Shown here: piece by piece, positions 1-7,209 of the stretch | Layout of the letters: every line of letters begins with the position of its first letter | Numbering within the stretch: the first letter of the stretch is position 1 | Origin: JBBRHH01 sp038222915 | GTDB lineage: Bacteria > Planctomycetota > Phycisphaerae > Tepidisphaerales > Tepidisphaeraceae | Length of the DNA stretch: 15,446 bases | Assembly: GCA_038222915.1 (NCBI GenBank) | Contig: JBBRHH010000074.1 | Coordinates: 1 to 15,446 of the forward strand | Direction: 5' to 3' | Program-made: the position numbers and the translations under genes | Notes under the pieces: generated by a model | Told to the model about the DNA's origin: nothing | The model's database searches: none | What the model saw: the letters and a program-made list of their open reading frames with translations, nothing else

Positions 1-1216
1 CACCGATGAAGATGTTGTTTACGGCGGAGACGCGGCCGCGCATGTGGTCGGGGGTGAGCACCTGGACGAGGGTGTGGCGCACGACGACAGAGACGTTGTC
101 GAAGGCTCCGATGAGGAAGACCATGGCGAAGGAGATGGCGAAATTGCGGGAGAAGCCGAAGACGATGGTGGCGGCCCCGAAGCCGGCGACGGCAAGGAGC
201 ATGGTGCGGCCGGCGTGTTTCATGGGAGGACGGTGGGCGATGAGGATGGCCATGACGAGTGCGCCGATGGCCTCGGCGGCGCGGAGCCAGCCGTAACCGA
301 CCGCGCCGACATGGAGGTGGTCCTTGGAGAAGAGCGGGATGAGATAGACCGCTCCGCCGAGGAGGACGGCGAAGAGGTCGAGGGTCATGGTGGCGAAGAT
401 GATGCGGGTATCGCGTACAAAGCGGATGCCGGCGGTCAACCGGTGCATGATCGACTCATCGCTCGTGAGCTTGGGGCTGGCGCGGACCTGCTTGAGCATG
501 AGCATGGAGGTGGCGAAGGCGCAGCCGCAGCAGACGTCGAGGACGTAGGCGAGGCGGACGGAATGAAAGCGGGCAAGGCTGACGGCGATGACCAGGCCGC
601 CGAGGGCGGGGCCGATCATGGAGGCGACCTGGAAGATGCTGGAGTTCCAGGTGACGGCGCTGGTGAAGACGGAGGGCGGGACAACCATGGGGAGCAGGGA
701 GGAGCGGGCGGGTCGGCCGATGATGAGGAAGGAGCTGGCGAGGAAGAGGGTGAGGTAGATCCAGGGGAGGGAGGATCGTTCGTAGGGGAGGAAGATGAGG
801 GCGGCCATACAGCAGGTGGAGAGCATTTCGCTGGCGGCGATGACGATGCGGCGGTCGAACATGTCGGCGATGACGCCGGCCGGGAGGGCGAGGAAGATGA
901 GGGGGAGGGCCTGGATGCCGGCGAAGGTGCCGAGGGCGAGAGCGCCGTCGCCGACCGATTTGGAACCGGTGAGATCGTAGATTTCCCAGGCGAGGGCGGC
1001 GGCGCTGATCTGGCTGCCGATGACGGCGAGCATCCAGCCCAGGGAATAGATGCGATAGTCACGGTAGCGGAGGGCGGCGTAGGGATCGTGGGCGGCTTCA
1101 AGCTGCGGTTCGGTTGGGGAGGCAGAGGTGGGGCGGTTTAGATCCGGGGACTCATAGGCGAGTGGAAGGGGATTGTCGGACGGCTGGTTGGCGTTCTGCG
1201 GTTCTTGCGGGGTCAT
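1..1216 (-). CDS. MFS transporter, probable drug/siderophore exporter (3' end outside window)
   Basis: The minus strand reads open from an ATG at 1216 to the left edge (about 405 codons), so the C-terminus is missing. The product is an inner-membrane major facilitator protein. A Pro/Asn-rich hydrophilic N-terminal tail of about 44 residues precedes the DPYAALRYRDYRIY segment that opens many EntS-like (MFS_3) exporters. Successive hydrophobic helices follow. The MFS motif A lies between helices 2 and 3, at residues 114-123 (G114, D118, R122, R123). A second motif-like stretch (DHMRGRVSAVNNIF) sits near the window edge, as expected in the second half of the fold. No Shine-Dalgarno sequence is visible before the ATG. 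The gene is divergent from the sigma factor operon, across 275 bp. The substrate cannot be told from sequence; export of a drug or siderophore is the usual role of the family. Confidence 0.88.
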   Translation of the reverse strand, partial: MTPQEPQNANQPSDNPLPLAYESPDLNRPTSASPTEPQLEAAHDPYAALRYRDYRIYSLGWMLAVIGSQISAAALAWEIYDLTGSKSVGDGALALGTFAGIQALPLIFLALPAGVIADMFDRRIVIAASEMLSTCCMAALIFLPYERSSLPWIYLTLFLASSFLIIGRPARSSLLPMVVPPSVFTSAVTWNSSIFQVASMIGPALGGLVIAVSLARFHSVRLAYVLDVCCGCAFATSMLMLKQVRASPKLTSDESIMHRLTAGIRFVRDTRIIFATMTLDLFAVLLGGAVYLIPLFSKDHLHVGAVGYGWLRAAEAIGALVMAILIAHRPPMKHAGRTMLLAVAGFGAATIVFGFSRNFAISFAMVFLIGAFDNVSVVVRHTLVQVLTPDHMRGRVSAVNNIFIG

Positions 1217-1297
1217 TGGTTTAAATGGTGATATGAGGAGTTGGGCTGGGGGACAAGGGCCAATCGGCTCTCTCATCGTCGTATCATGGAATCGACG

Positions 1298-1366
1298 TAA
1301 AATGAGGCGTAATCTGCGGTAAGGACAAGTGCGGCCGTGGATTTGCGATGCGAAGGGCGGGAACTT
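1298..1366 (+). promoter_or_regulatory. Candidate promoter elements upstream of the ECF sigma operon
   Basis: Two weak signals lie in the 275-bp divergent gap between the MFS gene and the sigma factor gene. TAAAAT at 1298-1303 could be a housekeeping -10 box, but no good -35 is paired with it. GGAACTT at 1360-1366, the centre of the small palindrome GGAACTTCC, matches the -35 element typical of ECF-dependent promoters and would suggest autoregulation. I do not see a convincing ECF -10 at 16-17 nt from it. The rest of the gap shows no gene. Confidence 0.22.
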
Positions 1367-1460
1367 CCATAAAAGTCGGAAGAAACAGGGATGTGGCGGG
1401 CACTATTCTTACGTGATGGTGCCTTGGCTAAACGACAGCCTCCGGGACGTTAGAAGAAGG

Positions 1461-1477
1461 CCTGCCCGTTGGGCGGG
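1461..1477 (+). promoter_or_regulatory. GC-rich hairpin just upstream of the sigma factor ribosome-binding site
   Basis: CCTGCCC, a GTT loop and GGGCGGG form a 7-bp stem (one T-G wobble) followed by TTT and then, 3 nt on, the GGAG ribosome-binding site at 1481-1484. It could act as a short attenuator or terminator in the 5' leader, or limit ribosome access. Function is inferred only. Confidence 0.35.
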
Positions 1478-1491
1478 TTTGGAGAAGTATT

Positions 1492-2046
1492 TTGCCGGAA
1501 AGCGATCTGGAATTGCTGAGATCGACGGCTGGTGGCGACGGCGAAGCGTTTAATTCGCTGGCCGAGCGCCATGCGCAGCACTTGTTTCGGCTGGCACTGT
1601 GGTGGTCCGGCAATCGCGCGGACGCCGAGGACATTGTTCAAGAGACGCTGGTTGGCGCATTTAAGGGCGCGCGGGCGTTTAGCGGACGTTCGAGTGTGAA
1701 GACATGGATTACCCGGATCCTCATGCGACAGGCGGCGAAGATACGCGGAAAACAGCGCGGCCGGCGGCAGACGATGTCGATTCACGCGTCGGACGAAGGG
1801 CTTACAATGCAGAGCGGCCGGCTGGCGGTCGAATCTGGAACGACGCAGGTGGATCAGAGAATCGACCTGCAGGCGATGATCCAGCGGCTGCCGGAAGAAC
1901 ATCGGCAGGTGATCCTGTTGCGGGAAGCGCAGGGTTTGTCGTACGAGGAAATTGCCGAAGTATTGGAAATACCGATTGGAACGGTAGAGTCGCGCTTGTA
2001 CCGGGCTCGTGCGGGCCTGAAGCAGCGGCTCAACGGTTATTCGTGA
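1492..2046 (+). CDS. ECF-family RNA polymerase sigma factor
   Basis: This is a 184-residue extracytoplasmic-function sigma factor, of normal family length. Region 2 spans roughly residues 15-82 and contains DAEDIVQETLVGAF (residues 44-57) and the -10-recognition part GRSSVKTWITRI. A basic linker follows at 82-95. Region 4 spans roughly 124-180, with a clear helix-turn-helix LSYEEIAEVLEIPIGTVESR for -35 recognition. The start is a TTG at 1492. It has GGAG 7 nt upstream and no equally good in-frame ATG. The next gene, a zinc-binding membrane anti-sigma factor, begins 47 nt after the stop, so the two form the usual sigma/anti-sigma pair and this factor should be released by an envelope signal. 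The ECF subgroup cannot be assigned by eye. Confidence 0.95.
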   Translation: MPESDLELLRSTAGGDGEAFNSLAERHAQHLFRLALWWSGNRADAEDIVQETLVGAFKGARAFSGRSSVKTWITRILMRQAAKIRGKQRGRRQTMSIHASDEGLTMQSGRLAVESGTTQVDQRIDLQAMIQRLPEEHRQVILLREAQGLSYEEIAEVLEIPIGTVESRLYRARAGLKQRLNGYS

Positions 2047-2093
2047 CGTTTGGCGGCGATGTCGGTGGAATGCGGTTGGATTGCGGAGTTGTC

Positions 2094-2594
2094 ATGGACG
2101 CCTGTGAAACGACATCCCGAATGAGCGCTTACCACGACGGTGAGCTGAGCCCTGAGCTTCGCCGCAAGGTGGAAGATCACCTGATCGACTGTCCGGTGTG
2201 CCAGGAGGCGCTGGCTTCGATGCGGGGGATTTCGGCGATGTTTGCGGCGATGCCCGGCCAGGAACTGACGCACGAGGAGATGGGGGAGATTCAGAAGGCT
2301 GCAGAAGCCGAGATTGATCAGACCACGCGGGAACGTTCTCTGTTGCGGTTTGCAGGCGGGCTGCTGGCGGCGGCCGCTTCGATTCTGATTGTTTGCGGGG
2401 CGTGGTGGTCGGAGAGTGGCACCGGGACGACGGTGCCGCCGCAGCAAATGGTTGTCATTGATAATCCCGCGTGGGAACGGGTGGCGATGACGTTGAAAGT
2501 GGATCCCGAGCCCGTGCGCAGCGAGAACACGGCGCTGGCGGATGCCCGGCTGGCAGATTGGATGCTCGATCGTTTGTCTGGAGGGAACCCATGA
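2094..2594 (+). CDS. Zinc-binding transmembrane anti-sigma factor (zf-HC2 type)
   Basis: This is a 166-residue partner of the upstream sigma factor. The cytoplasmic N-terminus carries the ZAS signature: YHDGELS at 13-19, then H29-x3-C33-x2-C36. That domain normally holds the sigma factor inactive. One membrane helix lies at about residues 84-104. A periplasmic tail of about 60 residues follows and presumably senses the signal. The chosen ATG at 2094 has GGAG 5 nt upstream; an in-frame ATG at 2070 would add 8 residues but is poorly spaced from any ribosome site. The stop overlaps the ATG of the next gene (ATGA, 2591-2594), which implies translational coupling. No site-2 or site-1 protease gene is adjacent, so how the factor is inactivated is open. 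Confidence 0.9.
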   Translation: MDACETTSRMSAYHDGELSPELRRKVEDHLIDCPVCQEALASMRGISAMFAAMPGQELTHEEMGEIQKAAEAEIDQTTRERSLLRFAGGLLAAAASILIVCGAWWSESGTGTTVPPQQMVVIDNPAWERVAMTLKVDPEPVRSENTALADARLADWMLDRLSGGNP

Positions 2595-3118
2595 TGGCGA
2601 GCAAAGTGAAGACGGTTCTTCTGTTGGCGTTTGTGATCGCCCTGGGTGCGGGCGCGGCGGCCGGGGTGGTGTTGTCACGGGCTCCTGCGATCGCAAAAAA
2701 TCCAACGGATACGGGCGAACATTCGCCTTTGTCGGACGAACTTAAATTGTCTGTGGCCCAGCGGGAGCAGATGAAGATGATCTGGGAGGGTGCGCGGGAC
2801 CGGGCCAAGGAATTCTTCCAGAAGGCTGAGGAATTGCAGAAAGGCCGTGAAGCGGAATTGGTGGGATTGCTGACGGACGAGCAGAAAGAGAAATTTGAAA
2901 AGATTTCCAAGAAATATGCGGACGATTTCAGCGTCGTAACGGGCAAACGGGATGCGATGTTTCAGAGCGCGGTGGAGGAGACGAAGAAGATTTTGAATGC
3001 GGAGCAGAAGGCGAAGTACGACGAAATTTTGAGCAAGCGGGTTGGGTCGCCCCCTCCGGATGGGAAGTTTTATCCGCCGCCACCGCCCCTTGGCTTGAAG
3101 GAGCCGGGTGGGCAATAA
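2591..3118 (+). CDS. Spy/CpxP-like periplasmic helical protein
   Basis: This 175-residue protein has an N-terminal hydrophobic segment at about 8-29, either an uncleaved anchor or a signal peptide. A highly charged, all-helical region follows at about 48-150 and is rich in K, E and Q. Three LTxxQ-like repeats are visible: LSVAQREQ near 53, LTDEQKEK near 94 and LNAEQKAK near 135. This pattern is typical of the Spy/CpxP/heavy-metal-sensor superfamily of periplasmic chaperones and stress modulators. The tail is proline-rich (PPP and PPPPP runs, 154-166). The start ATG overlaps the anti-sigma stop by 4 nt, and GGAGGG lies at 2580-2585. Placement directly after a sigma/anti-sigma pair suggests it modulates or responds to envelope stress. 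Assignment rests on the repeat pattern and helical character, not on a strong unique motif. Confidence 0.7.
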   Translation: MMASKVKTVLLLAFVIALGAGAAAGVVLSRAPAIAKNPTDTGEHSPLSDELKLSVAQREQMKMIWEGARDRAKEFFQKAEELQKGREAELVGLLTDEQKEKFEKISKKYADDFSVVTGKRDAMFQSAVEETKKILNAEQKAKYDEILSKRVGSPPPDGKFYPPPPPLGLKEPGGQ

Positions 3119-3140
3119 GTTGGAATGAAGGTTCGGTTGG

Positions 3141-3156
3141 CCAGCGATGACGCTGG
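3141..3156 (+). promoter_or_regulatory. Intercistronic stem-loop before the S53 peptidase gene
   Basis: CCAGCG, an ATGA loop and CGCTGG form a perfect 6-bp stem in the 53-nt gap between the Spy-like gene and the peptidase gene. It ends 4 nt before the GGAG ribosome-binding site at 3161. No T-tract follows. It may stabilise or attenuate the downstream message; the role is inferred. Confidence 0.3.
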
Positions 3157-3171
3157 ATTAGGAGACGATTG

Positions 3172-5052
3172 ATGGACAGGCAATCCTCGCACTCGAAGGC
3201 ACGCGGCCGGCTGGAGGTGCGTGCGCGTATCGAGCAGTTGGAATCGCGCGAAATGCTGACGGTTTCGGCGGACGTTGCGGTGCGTCCGTGCACCGTCATG
3301 CGCCCGAGTGCCGCGAATGGAACGGTTGCGGGGTACTCGCCGGCGCAGATTCGTTCGGCTTATGGGTTTAATAATGTTTCGGGGGATGGGGCGGGCCAGA
3401 CGATTGCGATTGTGACGGCTTACAACGATCCGGCGATTCAGTCAGATCTGAATGTATTCGATCAGAAATTTGGGATTAGCGCGCCGCCGAGCTTTAAGCA
3501 GGTGAATCAGACGGGCAGATCGACGAGCGCGCTGCGGACGGATTCGGGTTGGGCGGCCGAGACGGCGCTGGATGTGGAGTGGTCGCACGCGATTGCGCCC
3601 AAGGCGAATATTCTGCTGGTGCAGGCGAACTCGGACACTCTGGGCGATCTGCTGACTGCGGTGGATTATGCACGGAACGCGGCCGGCGTTTCGGTGGTTT
3701 CGATGAGCTGGGGTGCGAATGAATTTTATGGAGAGACTTCGTACGACAGTCACTTCACGACGCCCGCGGGACATCAAGGTGTGACGTTTGTTGCCGCGGC
3801 GGGCGATGACGGATCGTGGTGGGGACCGTCGTGGCCGTCGTCTTCGCCGAACGTGCTGGCGGTGGGCGGGACGACACTGTCGTTGAACGGTTCGGGTGGA
3901 TATGGGGGCGAGCGCGGATGGAGCTATGGCGGCGGCGGGGCGAGCTCGTTTGAGAATGAGCCTGGGTATCAGAGCAACGCACAACATACCAATGCGCGGA
4001 CCGCGCCCGACGTTTCTTACAACGCCGACCCGAATACAGGATTCATGGTGTACGACTCGGTTTCATATGGCGGGTATTCGGGGTGGCAGGAAGTGGGCGG
4101 TACCAGCGCGGGATCGCCGCAATGGGCGGCGCTGGTCGCGATTGCCAATCAAGGACGTGCGACGGCGAAACTGGGATCGCTGGATGGTGCGACCGGGACG
4201 CTGCCGGCGCTGTATGCGATGTACAACAACGCCGGCACGTACGGCGCTGATTTTCATGACGTGGCGACCGGGGCGAGCTCGTGGTTTCTGGCGGCGCACA
4301 CTGGATATGACGGTGTGGCGGGATTGGGAACGCCGCATGCGGATTTTGTGATTCAGGGATTGATTGGCGCGGGTTCCGGTTCGGTGCCGGTCGGGGCGGT
4401 GGCCGGGCCGGCGAAACATACGCGGCCGACATTTCGACGGGCGATTGTGAACGATGATCAACCGCCGGTGGTATCGGCGCCTTCGGTGACAGCCGCTCGA
4501 ACGAATCAGGTGGCTACGGCGGTCAATGTTGCGCCAGCGGTAGTGATCGCCGGTGAGAAACTGGCGCGGAGCGCGTCCATTGCTTCGGTCGCGCTGGAGA
4601 CCAAATCGGTTGCTGATTTTGTTCTGGCCCATACTACGGCGGTGACGGGAGTGGCCGGACTGTTTTCTACGAGCCTGCGTGGTGCCCTGGAACAGATTGT
4701 GAATGCAACGCCGGTGGCTTCGGCCGAGGCGGAGGTTGTGGTTGGGGTGGCCGGTGATTCGCCGGTGGTTGAAGGAGTAGCGGGTGTGGCGACGGCCGCG
4801 GCTTCGAAGGCGGCGCGGATTTATAACTTTGCGCGGATCGATTTGATGACGGCATTTACGGATGCATGGTCGTCGCTGGCGGATGATCATGCGGCCTCCG
4901 TTCCGGCGGTGGTGACTGCTGTGAAGAAAAATGTGCCGGCGTGGATGGTGACGGCGCTGGTGGTGGGGCTGGATGCGATGCTGGCGGGGTATTGGCTTGT
5001 GAATCGGGGGAATAAGAAGCGGATGGCGAAGAGGGTTGCGGGGGCGAGGTAG
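3172..5052 (+). CDS. S53 (sedolisin/kumamolisin-type) serine-carboxyl peptidase with C-terminal membrane anchor
   Basis: This is a 626-residue surface or periplasmic peptidase. Residues 19-30 hold the planctomycete export motif (RIEQLESREMLT). The catalytic domain spans about 54-400. Visible family residues are E130 and D134 in AAETALDVEWSHA, the oxyanion Asp in AAGDD (D212), and the nucleophile S312 in GGTSAGSP. The calcium-site region FHDVATG...GYDGVAGLGTP lies at 361-388. S53 enzymes usually carry an inhibitory propeptide of about 180 residues; here the catalytic fold begins almost at once. Residues about 400-585 are Ala/Val-rich and unassigned. A hydrophobic helix at about 588-610 plus a basic tail (KKRMAKR) looks like a C-terminal anchor. 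ATG 3172 has GGAG 7 nt upstream; a TTG at 3169 is less likely. It is the last gene of the sigma operon and converges on DUF4058. Confidence 0.9.
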   Translation: MDRQSSHSKARGRLEVRARIEQLESREMLTVSADVAVRPCTVMRPSAANGTVAGYSPAQIRSAYGFNNVSGDGAGQTIAIVTAYNDPAIQSDLNVFDQKFGISAPPSFKQVNQTGRSTSALRTDSGWAAETALDVEWSHAIAPKANILLVQANSDTLGDLLTAVDYARNAAGVSVVSMSWGANEFYGETSYDSHFTTPAGHQGVTFVAAAGDDGSWWGPSWPSSSPNVLAVGGTTLSLNGSGGYGGERGWSYGGGGASSFENEPGYQSNAQHTNARTAPDVSYNADPNTGFMVYDSVSYGGYSGWQEVGGTSAGSPQWAALVAIANQGRATAKLGSLDGATGTLPALYAMYNNAGTYGADFHDVATGASSWFLAAHTGYDGVAGLGTPHADFVIQGLIGAGSGSVPVGAVAGPAKHTRPTFRRAIVNDDQPPVVSAPSVTAARTNQVATAVNVAPAVVIAGEKLARSASIASVALETKSVADFVLAHTTAVTGVAGLFSTSLRGALEQIVNATPVASAEAEVVVGVAGDSPVVEGVAGVATAAASKAARIYNFARIDLMTAFTDAWSSLADDHAASVPAVVTAVKKNVPAWMVTALVVGLDAMLAGYWLVNRGNKKRMAKRVAGAR

Positions 5053-5055
5053 TTT

Positions 5056-5847
5056 CTACACCCTGCGTGACGCGATTTGATCACGAGCCCATTGTTGATC
5101 AGCTTCGACCATTTTGGCGGGGACGGGCGCGTTGTAGCGGAGAGCGCGAGCGTAACGGCCGCGTTCGTACGTCGTATCGAAAATCCCCGCAAGATTTGCC
5201 CGCACATCCAGATCCGGGGAACGCAATGGTATGGGGATGCCGGGGAGTTGATCCCGTAGTTGCCAGGAATAAACGTCGACGAACTGCCTGCGAATCGTAC
5301 GCGATACGAAGGTGTAATAGTCCTTTTTTGGCATCCGCGGGCCGTAATCGAGCCGTTGACCGCTCAACAAGAGATCGATCTCCACCAGATTCACGTGACG
5401 CTCAAGAATGGCGCGTCGTTTGGCGTTGTACTCCAGAAATCCGTCGCCCTTTTTGTTTGACGGGGACAGCACTTCGATGACGGTAACGACCGAACTGTCG
5501 GGGAGGTGACGAATCTCGATCCAGACGTCTCGCACTTCCGCGGTTTTCATTGCCGGTAGCGTCACGGGATCTAGCGTAGCGACGCCGCCAGATTCCGATG
5601 CGATAACCGGGTAGGTCTCGTTGGAGCGGCGAGAGGGATCGTGAACTACTGCCACGTCTTGATAGACCGTGCGCATCTCCTCGGTGTACTCCACAAGCCG
5701 AAGCTGGTCATCAATCCTCGCATCATATGAAGGGGGAAGTTGCGCCAAGAGTGAATCGGCCAACTCCGTAATGAAGCGGCGGTGAAAGTCCGGCCAATAT
5801 GCCGGATCTTCCAAATACGGGTCCATGCCTGGGAATGGGCATTTCAT
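5056..5847 (-). CDS. DUF4058 family protein
   Basis: This 263-residue protein opens with CPFPGMDPYLED...WPDFH, the hallmark of DUF4058, a family frequent in planctomycetes and cyanobacteria with no established function. The core motif VVTVIEVLSPSNKKG (residues 120-134), then Y140, K143 and VNLVEIDLL (152-160), strongly resembles the Uma2/DUF820 group of PD-(D/E)XK nuclease-like proteins. An earlier QDVAVV (residues 63-68) matches the Uma2 PDVAVV strand. A nuclease-like fold is therefore my inference. The ATG at 5847 is preferred because the family signature begins there; a GTG at 5865 would add six residues. The stop lies 3 bp from that of the convergent peptidase gene. No signal peptide is seen, so the protein is probably cytoplasmic. 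Confidence 0.85.
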   Translation of the reverse strand: MKCPFPGMDPYLEDPAYWPDFHRRFITELADSLLAQLPPSYDARIDDQLRLVEYTEEMRTVYQDVAVVHDPSRRSNETYPVIASESGGVATLDPVTLPAMKTAEVRDVWIEIRHLPDSSVVTVIEVLSPSNKKGDGFLEYNAKRRAILERHVNLVEIDLLLSGQRLDYGPRMPKKDYYTFVSRTIRRQFVDVYSWQLRDQLPGIPIPLRSPDLDVRANLAGIFDTTYERGRYARALRYNAPVPAKMVEADQQWARDQIASRRV

Positions 5848-5856
5848 GACGAAATG

Positions 5857-5862
5857 ATTATA
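5857..5862 (-). promoter_or_regulatory. Perfect TATAAT -10 box close to the DUF4058 start codon
   Basis: On the minus strand TATAAT ends 9 nt before the ATG at 5847. A start point about 7 nt after the box would leave a 5' UTR of only 2-4 nt, giving a nearly leaderless message. No Shine-Dalgarno sequence is present. The -35 region is poor, so the call rests on the exact -10 hexamer and its position. Confidence 0.4.
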
Positions 5863-5993
5863 CACCTTGGCGGCTTGGAAACTCTATTCTTCGCTTGTGG
5901 AAGAGCGTCACTGCGCAACTCGCTCAACACAATTCCACATGTCCAATACAACCGATACAGATTCGCTCGCGATCCCAGGCAAAGGAAATTGAA

Positions 5994-7097
5994 ATGAAAA
6001 CCGCGCTTGCTTCGATCGTTGTTATCCTTGGTTGGCTCGCTCAGTCGGCCGGGGCGGGTTCGGAACTTGTAGAGGGGGTTTGGAAGAAGATTACCCCGCC
6101 TGATGTCACGGTGAGTTTTGAGAACCATGTGTTTTGCCAGGGTGTGACGATCGATCCGAAGAATCCTGGGACGCTTTATCTGTGCGTGTGCGCTTTTGAT
6201 GCGAGCAAGGGCGGGCTGTTCAAGACGAAGGATAGCGGCTCGACGTGGAAGAAAATGGGCCAGCTTGATGAGCCGCTGCATGTGCTGATCGACCCGGCCG
6301 ACTCGAATCATCTGTATTGCGTTGACGGCGTGCGCGGCGCGACGGTTGGGTTCTGGGTTTCCAAAGACGGTGGGGAGACGTGGTCGAAGCCGGATGGATT
6401 TAAGAAGGCGACCGAAAAGCCCGTCGGCACACAGGATCTGTATTCCATCACAGCAGACCCGACGGACTTCAAGCACATTGTCGTCAGTTTTCATTCACCC
6501 TGGGCCGACGGGAAGAATTGCGGCGTGCTTGAGAGTGAGGATGGTGGAGAGACGTGGGTGGCGCACGATCCGCCGCCGACGTTGAAGGGTGGATATGGGA
6601 TGGCGGTGTTTTTCCTGTTTGATCCGGCGAAGAAAGTGGGCGACCGGAACACCTGGCTTTTCACGGCGCAGGATGGCGGATATTTCAAGACGACGGACGC
6701 CGGCAAGACCTGGACGAACGTCTACAAGTTCTCGATGACGCACGGCGGAAACCAGTTGTATCGCACGAAGGATGGAACGCTCTATTCCGGCGGCTATCAG
6801 TATCCCTGCCGCAGTACGGACAACGGGTCGAACTGGGAGATGCTTAAAGACGGGCTGGTTTACAGTTGGTACATGGGCATGTGCGGCGACGGGACAAATC
6901 TCTACACGGCCTCCTCGAACAAGGCGCAGCCATTTTTTGTTTCGCCCGAGGCGGACGGTGCGACGTGGAAGCCGTTGAACGACCAGAAATTCTCGGCTGT
7001 GCCGTTTGAGATGGTCATCGATCCGGTGAACCACATTTTGTATTCGGCCAGTTGGGAGGAAGGGTTGCTGGCGATCAAGCTCGGGTCGGGGAAATGA
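5994..7097 (+). CDS. Exported Asp-box (BNR/sortilin-like) beta-propeller protein
   Basis: This 367-residue protein starts with a signal peptide (MKTALASIVVILGWLAQSAGAG, cleavage near 20-22). The rest reads as a beta-propeller with repeated Asp-boxes of the form S/T-x-D-x-G-x-T-W. These lie at 78-85 (TKDSGSTW), 123-130 (SKDGGETW), 181-188 (SEDGGETW), 233-240 (TTDAGKTW) and 274-281 (STDNGSNW), with a degenerate one near 317-325. Spacing is about 40-60 residues, one per blade. The same repeat occurs in sialidases, GH74 xyloglucanases and VPS10/sortilin-like proteins. No catalytic signature of a particular hydrolase is recognisable, so substrate binding or hydrolysis are both open. ATG 5994 has AAGGA 7 nt upstream. 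Seven cysteines in the mature protein are unusual. It stands alone, ended by the hairpin at 7149-7176. Confidence 0.82.
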   Translation: MKTALASIVVILGWLAQSAGAGSELVEGVWKKITPPDVTVSFENHVFCQGVTIDPKNPGTLYLCVCAFDASKGGLFKTKDSGSTWKKMGQLDEPLHVLIDPADSNHLYCVDGVRGATVGFWVSKDGGETWSKPDGFKKATEKPVGTQDLYSITADPTDFKHIVVSFHSPWADGKNCGVLESEDGGETWVAHDPPPTLKGGYGMAVFFLFDPAKKVGDRNTWLFTAQDGGYFKTTDAGKTWTNVYKFSMTHGGNQLYRTKDGTLYSGGYQYPCRSTDNGSNWEMLKDGLVYSWYMGMCGDGTNLYTASSNKAQPFFVSPEADGATWKPLNDQKFSAVPFEMVIDPVNHILYSASWEEGLLAIKLGSGK

Positions 7098-7148
7098 GCG
7101 TGATCGTTTGCGAATCGAAAGACACTCGCATTTGTGTGTACCAAAGCA

Positions 7149-7176
7149 ACGGGCCGCATCTTGCGATGCGGCCCGT
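7149..7176 (+). terminator. Strong hairpin terminator between convergent genes
   Basis: ACGGGCCGCATC, a TTGC loop and GATGCGGCCCGT give a perfect 12-bp stem. A T5 run follows about 9 nt downstream (7185-7189), so it is not a textbook adjacent U-tract. It lies 51 nt after the propeller stop and 33 nt beyond the end of the first porin gene, and may serve both strands. Confidence 0.65.
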
Positions 7177-7209
7177 GGGTCAGATTTTTAGATTCCAACT
7201 TACCGTGTT

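Noticed and set aside
44..1141. 365-codon plus-strand open frame rich in Glu, Asp and Gly
   Set aside because: It is the antisense of the MFS gene, whose minus-strand translation shows motif A and regular membrane helices. The acidic low-complexity product is a by-product of GC-rich codons on the other strand.
1704..2093. N-terminal extension of the anti-sigma frame into the sigma gene
   Set aside because: This part overlaps the sigma factor in another frame and has no domain features. The zinc motif and a good ribosome site support the start at 2094.
4063..4890. 275-codon minus-strand open frame, Arg/His-rich
   Set aside because: It lies opposite the S53 peptidase; its composition is extreme and no motif or start signal is seen.
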